From Ciceribacter ferrooxidans (GTDB taxonomy: Bacteria; Pseudomonadota; Alphaproteobacteria; Rhizobiales; Rhizobiaceae), in NCBI RefSeq assembly GCF_004137355.1, contig NZ_SDVB01000050.1, positions 1-63,220 on the forward strand: DNA of 63,220 nt. Reading direction: 5' to 3'. The translations under genes and the position numbers were made by a program. Positions 33,574-43,395 of this stretch are shown piece by piece; the first letter of the stretch is position 1, and each line of letters opens with the position of its first letter. A model generated the notes under the pieces. It worked only from the letters and a program-made list of their open reading frames with translations, made no database searches and was not told the DNA's origin.

Positions 33574-35558
33574 TCATCGAACTCGGGCACTACGCACTGG
33601 TGCTGGCGCTTGCGACGGCGATCGTCGTCTCTGTTCTGCCGGTGATCGGCGCGAAGCGCGGCGATACCGCGCTGATGGGCGTCGCAACGACGGGTACGCT
33701 CGCGATGTTCGGGCTCGTCGTGCTCTCCTTCGGGGCGCTGAGCTACGCCTACATGGTCTCCGACTTCTCGGTGCAGAACGTCTGGCAGAACTCGCACTCG
33801 CTGCTTCCCGACGTCTACCGCTTCTCGGCCGTCTGGGGGAACCACGAGGGCTCGATGATGCTGTGGCTTTTGATCCTCAGCTTCTTCAGCGCCATGGTCG
33901 CCTTCTTCGGTGCCAACCTGCCGCAGAGACTGAAGGCGAACGTGCTCGCCGTGCAGGCCTGGATCGCCACCGCCTTTACCCTGTTCATCCTGCTCACCTC
34001 CAATCCCTTCATCCGCCTCGCGCCGGCACCGGCGGAAGGAAAGGACCTCAACCCGGTGCTGCAGGACGTCGGCCTCGCCATCCATCCGCCGCTCCTCTAT
34101 CTCGGCTATGTCGGCTTCTCCGTCTGCTTCTCCTTCGCGATCGCCGCCCTCATCGACGGGCGCATCGATGCCGCCTGGGCGCGTTGGGTGCGGCCCTGGA
34201 CGCTCGCCGCCTGGACCTTCCTGACCGCCGGCATCGCCATGGGCTCCTACTGGGCCTATTACGAGCTCGGCTGGGGCGGTTGGTGGTTCTGGGACCCGGT
34301 CGAAAACGCCTCCTTCATGCCCTGGCTCGCCGGCACCGCACTCCTGCATTCCGCGCTGGTCATGGAAAAGCGCGAGGCGCTGAAGATCTGGACCGTGCTG
34401 CTTGCGATCCTCGCCTTCTCGCTGTCGCTGCTCGGCACCTTCCTCGTGCGTTCCGGGGTGCTGACCTCGGTGCATGCGTTCGCGACCGATCCGAGCCGCG
34501 GCATCTTCATCCTCGGCATCCTGACGGTCTTTATCGGCGGGGCGTTCACGCTCTTTGCCTTGCGGGCGCCGGCGCTGAAATCGGGCGGGCTCTTCGCGCC
34601 GATCTCGCGGGAAGGAGCGCTCGTCCTCAACAACCTGATCCTGACCGTGTCCGCGGCGACGGTGCTCGTCGGCACGCTCTATCCGCTGCTCCTCGAAACG
34701 CTGACCGGCGACAAGATCTCGGTCGGCGCGCCCTTCTTCAACCTGACCTTCGGTCTCCTGATGGCGCCGCTCCTCGTCGCAATGCCCTTCGGGCCGATGC
34801 TCGCCTGGAAGCGCGGCGACCTGCTCGGTGCGTTCCAGCGGCTCTACGCGGCGGCGGGCCTCGCGCTCGTCGCGGCCGTCATCCTTTTCTACGTCCAGCA
34901 CGGTGGCCCGGTGCTCGCCGTCTTCGGGCTCGCCGCCGGCTTCTTCATCGTCTTCGGCGCGCTCGCCGACCTCTGGTACCGCGCTGGCTTCAACAAGGTG
35001 TCGGCGTCGGTTGCCTTCCGGCGCCTCGCGGGCCTGCCGCGCTCGGCCTTCGGCACGGCGCTCGCCCATCTCGGCTTCGGTGTGACGGTGCTCGGCATCG
35101 TCGCGGTGACGACCTTCGAGACGGAGACGGTCAGCGAGATGAAGCCCGGCATGACGGTGGAGGCGGGCGGCTACACCGTCACCTTCGACCGGATGATGGC
35201 GGCGAAGGGCCCGAACTTCACCGAAGACCGGGCACATTTCACGCTCGGCAAGGGCGGCGTCGCGATGGGCGAGGTTTGGTCCTCGAAGCGGCTCTACACG
35301 GCGCGGCGGATGCCCACCACCGAGGCCGGCATCCGCAGCTTCGGTACCAGCCAGCTCTACGTCTCGCTCGGCGATCCGATGGCCGAGGGCGGCATCGTCG
35401 TGCGCGTCTGGTGGAAACCCTTCATTCTCTGCATCTGGATCGGTGCCCTCATCATGATGGTGGGCGGCTTCGTTTCGCTCTCCGACCGGCGGCTGCGCGT
35501 CGGCGCACCGACCCGCCGGACGAAGCCGGTCAAGGTGGCGCTGGAGGCTGCGGAATGA
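33570..35558 (+). CDS. ccmF: Heme lyase subunit CcmF (CycK)
   Basis: 662 residues with many membrane helices. The heme-handling tryptophan-rich motif is '[18 protein letters not shown]' starting at residue 235. Conserved '[18 protein letters not shown]', '[12 protein letters not shown]' and '[17 protein letters not shown]' are also present, as is the C-terminal periplasmic part ('[20 protein letters not shown]'). It catalyses heme attachment to apocytochrome with CcmH and CcmI. It is placed between ccmE and ccmH with overlapping codons. Confidence 0.95.
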   Translation: MIIELGHYALVLALATAIVVSVLPVIGAKRGDTALMGVATTGTLAMFGLVVLSFGALSYAYMVSDFSVQNVWQNSHSLLPDVYRFSAVWGNHEGSMMLWLLILSFFSAMVAFFGANLPQRLKANVLAVQAWIATAFTLFILLTSNPFIRLAPAPAEGKDLNPVLQDVGLAIHPPLLYLGYVGFSVCFSFAIAALIDGRIDAAWARWVRPWTLAAWTFLTAGIAMGSYWAYYELGWGGWWFWDPVENASFMPWLAGTALLHSALVMEKREALKIWTVLLAILAFSLSLLGTFLVRSGVLTSVHAFATDPSRGIFILGILTVFIGGAFTLFALRAPALKSGGLFAPISREGALVLNNLILTVSAATVLVGTLYPLLLETLTGDKISVGAPFFNLTFGLLMAPLLVAMPFGPMLAWKRGDLLGAFQRLYAAAGLALVAAVILFYVQHGGPVLAVFGLAAGFFIVFGALADLWYRAGFNKVSASVAFRRLAGLPRSAFGTALAHLGFGVTVLGIVAVTTFETETVSEMKPGMTVEAGGYTVTFDRMMAAKGPNFTEDRAHFTLGKGGVAMGEVWSSKRLYTARRMPTTEAGIRSFGTSQLYVSLGDPMAEGGIVVRVWWKPFILCIWIGALIMMVGGFVSLSDRRLRVGAPTRRTKPVKVALEAAE

Positions 35559-36160
35559 CGGGAACGGTTCATACGCTGACAAACCCCTCCCCAACCCCTC
35601 CCCACAGGGGGGAGGGGCTTTGCCGCCTCCGCTGGCTGTTGACGTGGGCGCAGAGCATTGCCGCGCGTCTTCTCCCCCCTTGTGGGGGAGATGGCCGGCA
35701 GGCCAGAGGGGGTTTTGGTTTATTTCTTCTGCTTCTCCTTCTCTTCGCGCCGCTGCCCGCCTTCGCCGTCAATCCGGACGAGGTGCTGGCCGATCCGGCG
35801 CTGGAAGAGCGCGCCCGCAATCTTTCGGCGCAATTGCGTTGCCTCGTCTGCCAGAACCAGTCGATCGACGATTCGAACGCCGATCTCGCCCGCGACCTCC
35901 GGCTCATCGTGCGCCAGCGCATCGTCGGCGGCGACACGGACGAACAGGTCATCGACTACGTGGTGTCGCGCTACGGCGAGTTCGTGCTCCTGAAGCCGCG
36001 CGTCTCGGCCAAGACCTATGTTCTCTGGGGCGCGCCTGCCGTGCTGCTGGTGATCGGCGCGTTCGCAGCGCTCGTCTATTCGCGCGGCCGCCATCGTCCG
36101 GCGCCGGAAAGGCTGTCGCCCGAGGAAGAGGCGCGGCTGAAGGCGCTGATCGAGGACTGA
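35555..36160 (+). CDS. ccmH: Thiol protein CcmH (CycL) with repeat-derived N-terminal extension
   Basis: 201 residues, about 50 more than the usual 150. The redox motif is Cys96-x-x-Cys99 in '[20 protein letters not shown]', followed by '[20 protein letters not shown]' and a C-terminal membrane helix ('[20 protein letters not shown]'). It reduces apocytochrome for heme ligation. The signal peptide core ('[18 protein letters not shown]', residues 54-71) is normal, but residues 1-53 are read through two intergenic-type repeats (35583-35713), giving '[13 protein letters not shown]' as the positive region. The ATG at 35555 overlaps the ccmF stop; an internal TTG at 35638 ('[11 protein letters not shown]') is an alternative start. 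Confidence 0.9.
   Translation: MTGTVHTLTNPSPTPPHRGEGLCRLRWLLTWAQSIAARLLPPCGGDGRQARGGFGLFLLLLLLFAPLPAFAVNPDEVLADPALEERARNLSAQLRCLVCQNQSIDDSNADLARDLRLIVRQRIVGGDTDEQVIDYVVSRYGEFVLLKPRVSAKTYVLWGAPAVLLVIGAFAALVYSRGRHRPAPERLSPEEEARLKALIED
35583..35713. repeat. Family-B type repeats inside the ccmH reading frame
   Basis: 35583-35618 contains 'CCCCTCCCCACAGGGGGGAG', a short palindrome. 35671-35713 reads 'TCTCCCCCCTTGTGGGGGAG' followed by 'ATGGCCGGCAGGCCAGAGGG', the family-B core found in intergenic DNA at 1272, 17371 and 20660 of this window. Here the frame stays open through both and joins the signal peptide codons. Confidence 0.85.
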
Positions 36161-36427
36161 GCCTCGGCAGCCCGCCGCGGCCGGAGCGAAGCGCACATGT
36201 GCCTGTTCCGCCAGAGTTTTCCGATTTCGGAGTGTCGCCGCGCGGGTGGCGACTTGCCGCCGTTGCGCGACGTGGCGACGGATCGTCCCGATCCTTCCCG
36301 AAGATTACGAAGATTTCATCGGCCGTACAGTTCGCAGTAACGTGCGCCGACCTATATCTCTCCTCATCCACCGCTTCACGCCGGACTTCCGGCCGACAGT
36401 CAGATGAAAAGAGAAAAGGTAGGTCAC

Positions 36428-37972
36428 ATGTTCAACAGCAATGGACGCTCCAAGCTCAAGACGATGCTCCGCAATTCGACGGCGGCAGGTCTTGCCGCAG
36501 TGATCGTTGCGGGCTCCGTGCCGGCGATGATCGTTCCGGCCTATGCCGAGGCCGTCCGCGTCGAAGCCCCGCAGGTGCCGAGTTTCGCCGACGTCGTTTC
36601 GGCGGTTTCCCCGGCCGTCGTCTCCGTCCGCGTACAGTCGAATGTCCAGACGGCGCAGGACGAAAGCAACTTCCAGTTCGGCTTCGGCGGCCGCGGCTTC
36701 GAAGATCTCCCGGACGACCACCCGCTCAAGCGCTTCTTCAAGGAATTCGGCATGCCCGGCCCGGATGGCCATCCCGGCCAGAAGCCGAACCGCCCGCGCG
36801 GTGAAGGCCGCCTTCGTCCGACCTCGCAGGGCTCCGGCTTCTTCATCTCCGAGGACGGCTATATCGTCACCAACAACCATGTCGTCGAGGACGGCGCCGC
36901 CTACACGGTCGTCATGAACGACGGCACGGAACTCGACGCCAAGCTTGTCGGTACCGACGCCCGCACCGACCTCGCGGTGCTGAAGGTCGAGAACCCCAAG
37001 CAGAAGTTCACCTACGTGCAGTTCGCCGCTGACGAGAACATGCGCGTCGGCGACTGGGTCGTCGCCGTCGGCAACCCCTTCGGCCTCGGCGGCACGGTGA
37101 CGGCCGGCATCATCTCGGCCCGCGGCCGCGATATCGGTTCCGGTCCCTATGACGACTACATCCAGATCGATGCGGCGGTGAACCGCGGCAATTCCGGCGG
37201 CCCGGACTTCAACCTGAGCGGCGAAGTGGTCGGTATCAACACCGCGATCTTCTCGCCGTCGGGCGGCAATGTCGGCATCGCCTTCGCCATTCCGGCCTCC
37301 GTCGCCAAGGGCGTCGTCGACGAGCTCATCAAGTCGGGCACCGTCGAGCGCGGCTGGCTCGGCGTGCAGATCCAGCCGGTGACGAAGGATATCGCCGATT
37401 CGCTCGGCCTTTCGGAAGCGAGCGGCGCCCTCGTCGTCGCCCCGCAGGCCGGTTCTCCGGGTGAGAAGGCGGGCATCAAGCAGGGTGACGTGGTGACGGC
37501 CGTCAACGGCGAAACCGTCAAGGACCCGCGCGACCTCGCCAAGCGCATCGCCGCCTTCGCCCCCGGAACCACCGTCGACGTCTCGATCTGGCGCGAAGGC
37601 AAGTCGATGTCGCTGAAGGTCGAACTCGGCGAACTGCCGAAGGACCAGCAGGCCTCGTCCGGCGACGCGACGCCGGACAAGACCACGCCCTCGACCGAAC
37701 AGGCGCTCGCCAACATGGGCATCAGCGTCGCACCGGCCGAAGACGGCAAGGGCCTGACGATCGTCGACGTCGATCCGGATTCGGATGCCGCCGACAAGGG
37801 CCTGCAGGCCGGCGAAAAGATCGTCTCGGTCAACAACCAGGCCGTCTCCACCGCCGACGAGGTCATGAAGGTGATCGACCAGGCGAAGAAGGACGGCCGC
37901 ACCAAGGCGCTCTTCCAGGTCGAATCGCAGAACGGCAGCCGCTTCGTCGCTTTGCCGATCGACCAGGGCTGA
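36428..37972 (+). CDS. degP: Periplasmic serine protease/chaperone DegP (Do/HtrA family)
   Basis: 514 residues from ATG 36428, preceded by 'AGGTAGGTCAC'; an ATG at 36404 in frame lacks a ribosome site. The signal region is 'SKLKTMLRNSTAAGLAAVIV' to 'MIVPAYAEA'. The catalytic triad is His151 ('TNNHVVED'), Asp181 ('RTDLAVLKVE') and Ser256 ('NRGNSGGPDFN'). Two PDZ domains follow (about residues 285-375 and 430-510: 'RGWLGVQIQPVT', 'EDGKGLTIVDVDPDSDAADK'). It degrades or refolds damaged envelope proteins. It is named degP1 in rhizobia near the cyc genes. The gap 36161-36427 shows no other gene. Confidence 0.93.
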   Translation: MFNSNGRSKLKTMLRNSTAAGLAAVIVAGSVPAMIVPAYAEAVRVEAPQVPSFADVVSAVSPAVVSVRVQSNVQTAQDESNFQFGFGGRGFEDLPDDHPLKRFFKEFGMPGPDGHPGQKPNRPRGEGRLRPTSQGSGFFISEDGYIVTNNHVVEDGAAYTVVMNDGTELDAKLVGTDARTDLAVLKVENPKQKFTYVQFAADENMRVGDWVVAVGNPFGLGGTVTAGIISARGRDIGSGPYDDYIQIDAAVNRGNSGGPDFNLSGEVVGINTAIFSPSGGNVGIAFAIPASVAKGVVDELIKSGTVERGWLGVQIQPVTKDIADSLGLSEASGALVVAPQAGSPGEKAGIKQGDVVTAVNGETVKDPRDLAKRIAAFAPGTTVDVSIWREGKSMSLKVELGELPKDQQASSGDATPDKTTPSTEQALANMGISVAPAEDGKGLTIVDVDPDSDAADKGLQAGEKIVSVNNQAVSTADEVMKVIDQAKKDGRTKALFQVESQNGSRFVALPIDQG

Positions 37973-37992
37973 TCCGGCAGACGACCGACATC

Positions 37993-38036
37993 AGGGCGCC
38001 GCGCGGGACCGGCTTCGGGCCGCGCGGCGCCCTTTC
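37993..38036 (+). terminator. Rho-independent terminator after degP
   Basis: Perfect 14-bp arms AGGGCGCCGCGCGG (37993-38006) and CCGCGCGGCGCCCT (38020-38033) with a 13-base loop, followed by a short T run. It separates degP from the regulator gene at 38059. Confidence 0.75.
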
Positions 38037-38058
38037 CATTCAGGGAAGGGAGACCAGC

Positions 38059-38817
38059 ATGAATTCCCCACAGCAGACAGCGCCGGGCACCGGCGAAACC
38101 GGTTGTGCGGAGGCCGTGGCCGGCGCTAATGTCCCGCGCATGAAAATACTGGTGATCGAAGACGACCTCGAGGCCGCGGCCTACATGGTCAAGGGTTTTC
38201 GCGAGGCCGGCATCGTGGCCGACCACGCGAGCGACGGCGAGAGCGGCCTCTTCATGGCGAGCGAAAACGGCTACGATGTGCTCGTCGTCGACCGGATGCT
38301 GCCGCGCCGCGACGGATTGTCCGTCATCAGCGAGCTGAGGAAGCGCGGCGTCGAGACGCCGGTGCTGATCCTCTCCGCGCTCGGGCAGGTGGACGACCGC
38401 GTGACGGGGCTTCGCGCCGGCGGCGACGACTATCTGCCGAAACCCTACGCCTTCAGCGAGCTTCTCGCCCGCGTCGAGGTGCTCGGCCGCCGCAAGGGCA
38501 AGCCGGAACAGGACATGGTCTACCGGGTCGGCGACCTGGAGCTCGACCGGCTCTCCCACGAGGTGAGGCGCAGCGGCAAGGAACTCCTGCTGCAGCCGCG
38601 CGAGTTCCGCCTGCTCGAATACCTGATGAAGAACGCCGGGCAGGTGGTGACGCGCACCATGCTGCTCGAGAACGTCTGGGACTATCACTTCGACCCGCAG
38701 ACCAACGTCATCGACGTGCATGTGTCGCGGCTGCGCTCGAAGATCGAGAAGGACTTCGACAAGCCGCTGCTGAAGACGGTGCGCGGCGCCGGCTACATGA
38801 TCAAGGACGAAGGGTAA
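38059..38817 (+). CDS. OmpR-family response regulator
   Basis: 252 residues from ATG 38059, supported by a strong ribosome site ('AGGGAAGGGAGACCAGC'). The usual regulator N-terminus 'MKILVIEDDLEAAAYMVKGF' begins only at residue 28, so a 27-residue extension is present or translation starts at ATG 38140, which lacks a good ribosome site. The phospho-acceptor is Asp78 ('YDVLVVDRMLPRRDG'; Asp51 from the inner start). The winged helix has 'LLLQPREFRLLEYLMKNAGQ' and 'DVHVSRLRSKIEKDFD'. It forms an operon with the kinase 8 bp downstream. The target genes are unknown. Confidence 0.9.
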   Translation: MNSPQQTAPGTGETGCAEAVAGANVPRMKILVIEDDLEAAAYMVKGFREAGIVADHASDGESGLFMASENGYDVLVVDRMLPRRDGLSVISELRKRGVETPVLILSALGQVDDRVTGLRAGGDDYLPKPYAFSELLARVEVLGRRKGKPEQDMVYRVGDLELDRLSHEVRRSGKELLLQPREFRLLEYLMKNAGQVVTRTMLLENVWDYHFDPQTNVIDVHVSRLRSKIEKDFDKPLLKTVRGAGYMIKDEG

Positions 38818-38825
38818 CGCCGTCC

Positions 38826-40232
38826 ATGTCGCGCATCGGTGTGCTCTTCAAGTCGACGGCAGTCCGGCTTTCCGCGCTCTATATCGTGCTCTTCGCGCTC
38901 TGCGCGGCCTTCCTCGTCTTCTACGTGACGGCGCTTTCCGAACGGCTGCTCAACCAGCAGACCCGCGACAGCCTGCAGCAGGAAGTGGCCGACATCGAGC
39001 GTGCCTACGGCAATGGCGGCATGAACCAGATGCTGAAGATCATGGAGCGGCGTGCCCGCCAGCCGGGCGCCAACCTCTACGTCATCGCCGGGCCGAACGG
39101 CGAAATCCTCGCCGGCAATGTCGGCTCGCTGCAGCCGGGCATCTTCGACAAGGAGGGCTGGACTGACTTCCCCTTCCTCTACGAGCGCTATTCCGAGACC
39201 GGCGACGCCAAAAAGCACATCGCCACCGCCCATGTCTTCATTCTCGACAACGGGCTGCGGGTGCTCGTTGGCCGCGACCTCGGCGAGCCGGCGAAATTCC
39301 GCCTTCTCGTCCGCAAGGCGCTGATGGTGGCGCTGGCGATCATGGGCTTCGGCGCGCTGATCATCTGGTTCGCGATCGGCCGCAATGCGCTGAAGCGGAT
39401 CGACCGGATGTCGGCGGCGAGCACCAAGATCATGGCGGGCGACCTTTCCCAGCGCCTGCCGGTCGTCGGCTCGGGCGACGAGTTCGACCGCCTGTCGCAA
39501 TCGCTGAACGACATGCTGGGGCGGATCGAGCGGCTGAACGAGGGGCTGCGGCAGGTTTCCGACAACATCGCCCATGACCTGAAGACGCCGCTGACCCGCC
39601 TGCGCAACAAGGCGACGGATGCGCTGGCCGAGGACAATGACGGCGCAAGACGGGCGGCGCTCGAGGGCATCATCGCCGAGTCCGACCAACTGATCCGAAC
39701 GTTCAATGCGCTTCTCATGATCAGCCGTGTCGAGGCGGGTTCGATCGCTGCCGAGCTTTCCGACGTCGACCTGTCGGCGATCGCCGCCGATGCCGCCGAG
39801 CTCTACGAGCCGGTGGCAGAGGAGGCGGGGCAGAAGCTCGCGGCCGAGATCGCGCCGGGGCTTTCGGTGCGCGGCAACCGCGAGCTCATCGGCCAGGCGA
39901 TCTCGAACCTCGTCGACAACGCGATCAAGTACGGTGCGGAAAGCGACGGCGACGGTACGATCACGCTCACGGTGGCGAAAACCGGCGGCGAACTGCGCCT
40001 CTCGGTCTCCGACCACGGGCCGGGCGTTCCCGCGGAAAAGCGCGCCGATGTCGTCAAACGCTTCATGCGGCTCGACGAAAGCCGTTCGAAGCCCGGCACC
40101 GGGCTCGGCCTCTCGCTGGTCGAGGCGATCATGGCGCTTCACGGCGGGCGGCTCGAGCTTTCAGACACCGAACCGGGCAAGGAACAGCCGGGCCTGACCG
40201 CGACCATGGTCTTTCCCGGACAGAAGGCCTGA
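38826..40232 (+). CDS. Sensor histidine kinase, EnvZ/QseC type
   Basis: 468 residues. Membrane segment 1 is at about 14-36 ('LSALYIVLFALCAAFLVFYV'), a periplasmic part of about 120 residues contains 'GANLYVIAGPNGEILAGNVG', and segment 2 is 'ALMVALAIMGFGALIIWFAI'. HAMP is around 190-240. His250 lies in 'DNIAHDLKTPLTRLRNKATD'. The ATPase shows 'NLVDNAIKYGAESD', 'DHGPGVPAEK' and 'GTGLGLSLVEAI'. It is the partner of the regulator just upstream. Rhizobial genomes carry this pair between degP and glnE, as here. Confidence 0.9.
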   Translation: MSRIGVLFKSTAVRLSALYIVLFALCAAFLVFYVTALSERLLNQQTRDSLQQEVADIERAYGNGGMNQMLKIMERRARQPGANLYVIAGPNGEILAGNVGSLQPGIFDKEGWTDFPFLYERYSETGDAKKHIATAHVFILDNGLRVLVGRDLGEPAKFRLLVRKALMVALAIMGFGALIIWFAIGRNALKRIDRMSAASTKIMAGDLSQRLPVVGSGDEFDRLSQSLNDMLGRIERLNEGLRQVSDNIAHDLKTPLTRLRNKATDALAEDNDGARRAALEGIIAESDQLIRTFNALLMISRVEAGSIAAELSDVDLSAIAADAAELYEPVAEEAGQKLAAEIAPGLSVRGNRELIGQAISNLVDNAIKYGAESDGDGTITLTVAKTGGELRLSVSDHGPGVPAEKRADVVKRFMRLDESRSKPGTGLGLSLVEAIMALHGGRLELSDTEPGKEQPGLTATMVFPGQKA

Positions 40233-40329
40233 CCCGAGGGATATGATTCCCTTTACACTTCCGCTCCTCTAATCTGCGCCGGCAAAGGCGAGAATCGCGG
40301 ATACCGCCGCGGTCGAGGGAGGAGGCCCC

Positions 40330-43287
40330 ATGGCTGATCAGACGAACACCTGGCTCCGCGCGGTCGCGCCGGACGTCATCCGCCCGCTCAACCAGACGGA
40401 ACTCAAGGCGGCCGTTGCGGCGCTGAAGGAGATCGGCCGGCAGGAGCCGGCGATTGCCGCGCTGATGGCCGAGGAGACGCCGCTCAAGTCGTTCGTGACG
40501 GCGGCGATCAGCCTCTCGCCCTATCTGCGCGAGACCGCGACGCTCAAGCCGGCGCTGCTCGCAAGCGCCGTTTCCGAGCCGTTGGAGCCGCTGCTCGAAG
40601 GGCTGGTGGCGGACGCCCGCAACGCCTGGAGGGGCAATGGCGACGGAGCGACGCCCTCCGAGGCGGAGGTGATGTCCAGGCTCCGGATCGCCAAGCGCAA
40701 GCTCTCCTTCCTGGTGGCGCTCGCGGACCTTTCGCGCCTCTTCGACGGACGGCAGACGACGGGCTGGCTGACCGCCATGGCGGAGGCGGCGGTTGCCGCC
40801 GCCGTCGACCACCTGCTCCTCGCCGGCGAGGATGCCGGCAAGCTGAAGCTCGCCGACCGTTACGCGCCGTCCGTCGGCAGCGGCCTCATCGTGCTCGGCA
40901 TGGGCAAGCTCGGCGCCCGCGAGCTCAACTATTCCTCCGACATCGACCTCGTGGTCTTCTTCGAGCCGTTCGCCGGCATTCTCGTCTCGCCCGAGGACGC
41001 GACCGAGACCTTCGGGCGGATGATGCGCCGGCTGGTGCGGATCATGCAGGAGCGTAGCGCCGACGGCTATGTCTTCCGCACCGACCTCCGGCTGCGCCCC
41101 GACCCCGGCTCGACGCCGCTTGCCGTGCCGGTCGAGGCGGCGATCCTCTATTACGAGGGGCGCGGCCAGAACTGGGAGCGCGCCGCCTTCATCAAGGCGC
41201 GGCCGGTCGGCGGCGATCTTGCGGCCGGCGAGGGGTTCCTGCGCGAGCTGGTGCCCTTCGTCTACCGGAAATACCTCGACTATGCGGCGATCGCCGACAT
41301 CCACTCGATCAAGCGGCAGATCCACGCCCACAAGGGGTTCGGCGCGATCGCCGTCAAGGGCCACAACGTCAAGCTCGGCCGCGGCGGCATCCGCGAAATC
41401 GAATTCTTCGCCCAAACCCAGCAGCTGATCGCCGGTGGCCGCATGCCGCAGCTGCGCGTGCGGGCGACCGAGGAGGCGCTGCAGGCGCTGACCGACGCCA
41501 GCTGGATCGACGACACGACCCGGACAGAGCTCACCGAGTGCTACTGGTTCCTGCGCGATATCGAACACCGGATCCAGATGGTCTACGACGAGCAGACGCA
41601 CGTGCTGCCGCAGACGGAGGCGGAGCTGAGGCGCATCGCCCTGATGGCCGGCTTTGCCGATACGGCGAGCTTCTCCGCGCGGCTCGAAAGCGTGCTGAAG
41701 ACGGTCGAGCGGCGCTATGCGAAGCTCTTCGAGCACGAAGGAGAGCTCTCGGGCGCCCACGGCAACCTCGTCTTCACCGGCCAGCGCGACGACCCCGACA
41801 CGCTGAAGACGCTTGTTGCGCTCGGCTTCGAGCGGCCGGAGGACATTTCGCGCGTCATCCGCACCTGGCATTACGGCCGCTACCGCGCCACGCAGTCGGT
41901 CGAGGCGCGCGAGCGGCTGACGGAACTGATGCCGCAGCTCCTGAAGACCTTCGGCGAGAGCCGCCGCGCCGACGAGGCGCTGCTGCGTTTCGACAACTTC
42001 CTCTCCGGGCTTCCGGCGGGCATCCAGCTCTTCTCGCTGCTCGGCAAGAACCCGGCGCTCCTCGAACTCATCGTCAACATCATGTCCTCGGCGCCGCGGC
42101 TCGCCGACATCATCGCCTCCAGGCCGCATGTCTTCGACGGCATGCTCGACCCGTCGCTGATGGTGCAACTGCCGACCCGCGACTATCTCTCCGGCCGTCT
42201 CGAAAGCTTTCTCGCCGGCGCCCGCCATTACGAGGATCTGCTCGACCGGCTGCGCATCTTCGCCGCCGAGCACCGCTTCCTGATCGGCATTAGGCTTCTG
42301 ACCGGCACGATCGGCGGCATGCAGGCGGGACGCGCCTTCACCGATCTCGCGGCGCTCATCCTGGAAGCCGCGCTCGCCGCGGTGCTGCGCGAGATCGAGG
42401 CCCATCACGGCCGCTTCCCAGGCGGCAGGGTGGCGATAGCCGGCATGGGCAAGCTCGGCAGCTTCGAGCTGACGGCGGGCTCCGACATCGACCTGATCCT
42501 GCTCTATGACTACGACGACGAAGCGGGCGAATCCGACGGGCCGAAGCCGCTCGACCCGGTGCGCTATTTCACCCGGCTCACGCAGCGGCTGATCTCGGCG
42601 CTCTCGGCCCCGACGGCGGAAGGCGTGCTCTACGAGGTCGACATGCGGCTTCGCCCTTCCGGCAACAAGGGGCCGGTGGCGACGCGACTGCGCGCCTTCG
42701 AGAAGTACCAGAAAGAGGAGGCCTGGACCTGGGAGCACATGGCGCTCACCCGCGCACGGCCGATCTGCGGCGACGCGGACCTGATCGCCGATGCCGAGCG
42801 GATCATCGCCGAGGTGCTGGAGCGGCCGCGCGAGGAGGCGAAGACCGCCCGCGACGTCGCCGAGATGCGCAAGCTGATTGACGAGGAGAAGCCGCCGCGC
42901 GACATCTGGGACCTGAAGCTCATTCCCGGCGGGCTGATCGATATCGAGTTCATCGCGCAATACCTGACGCTCGTCGCGCCCGCGCGCGGCATCGCGGTGA
43001 AGGTGAACGGCCTCACCACGGAGGAGGCGCTGAAGGCGGCCGGCGGCGCGCTGATGGACGTCAACGACCTCGACCTCTGCCTCGAGGCGATCAGGCTCTA
43101 CAGCGAGATCTCGCAGGTGACGCGGCTCTGCATCGACGGGCCGTTCAAGCCCGATGCCGTGCCGGCGGGACTGATCGACCTCGTCTGCCGCGCCGGCGAC
43201 TGCCCGGACATCAAGACGCTGGAGGCCGAGATCAAGCGACTCTCGAAGGCGGTGCGGAAGGTGTTCCAGACGGTCGTGAAGGGGTGA
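40330..43287 (+). CDS. glnE: Bifunctional glutamine synthetase adenylyltransferase/deadenylase GlnE
   Basis: 985 residues. It adenylylates glutamine synthetase when nitrogen is abundant and removes the AMP when it is scarce, under PII control. Two nucleotidyltransferase domains are visible: the first with 'GMGKLGARELNYSSDIDLVV' (from residue 190) and the second with 'GMGKLGSFELTAGSDIDLIL' (from residue 705), the family hallmark. Linked helical regions carry 'GGIREIEFFAQTQQLIAGG' and 'GGLIDIEFIAQYLTL'. The ATG at 40330 follows 'GAGGGAGGAGGCCCC'. It is preceded by a 97-bp gap and appears to have its own transcript start. Confidence 0.96.
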   Translation: MADQTNTWLRAVAPDVIRPLNQTELKAAVAALKEIGRQEPAIAALMAEETPLKSFVTAAISLSPYLRETATLKPALLASAVSEPLEPLLEGLVADARNAWRGNGDGATPSEAEVMSRLRIAKRKLSFLVALADLSRLFDGRQTTGWLTAMAEAAVAAAVDHLLLAGEDAGKLKLADRYAPSVGSGLIVLGMGKLGARELNYSSDIDLVVFFEPFAGILVSPEDATETFGRMMRRLVRIMQERSADGYVFRTDLRLRPDPGSTPLAVPVEAAILYYEGRGQNWERAAFIKARPVGGDLAAGEGFLRELVPFVYRKYLDYAAIADIHSIKRQIHAHKGFGAIAVKGHNVKLGRGGIREIEFFAQTQQLIAGGRMPQLRVRATEEALQALTDASWIDDTTRTELTECYWFLRDIEHRIQMVYDEQTHVLPQTEAELRRIALMAGFADTASFSARLESVLKTVERRYAKLFEHEGELSGAHGNLVFTGQRDDPDTLKTLVALGFERPEDISRVIRTWHYGRYRATQSVEARERLTELMPQLLKTFGESRRADEALLRFDNFLSGLPAGIQLFSLLGKNPALLELIVNIMSSAPRLADIIASRPHVFDGMLDPSLMVQLPTRDYLSGRLESFLAGARHYEDLLDRLRIFAAEHRFLIGIRLLTGTIGGMQAGRAFTDLAALILEAALAAVLREIEAHHGRFPGGRVAIAGMGKLGSFELTAGSDIDLILLYDYDDEAGESDGPKPLDPVRYFTRLTQRLISALSAPTAEGVLYEVDMRLRPSGNKGPVATRLRAFEKYQKEEAWTWEHMALTRARPICGDADLIADAERIIAEVLERPREEAKTARDVAEMRKLIDEEKPPRDIWDLKLIPGGLIDIEFIAQYLTLVAPARGIAVKVNGLTTEEALKAAGGALMDVNDLDLCLEAIRLYSEISQVTRLCIDGPFKPDAVPAGLIDLVCRAGDCPDIKTLEAEIKRLSKAVRKVFQTVVKG

Positions 43288-43395
43288 GGTGCTGGCTCCT
43301 TGGCCGGTCCCTTGATGTCTCTCCTTGCGCAACCGTCTCGCGCTGGCCTATGGCAGGTGGGACGGTGCGCGGACGCCGGGGAGATGGAAACCACC

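Noticed and set aside
40129-43332. A 1,067-codon reverse-strand open frame over glnE
   Set aside because: Same explanation: an antisense shadow of glnE.
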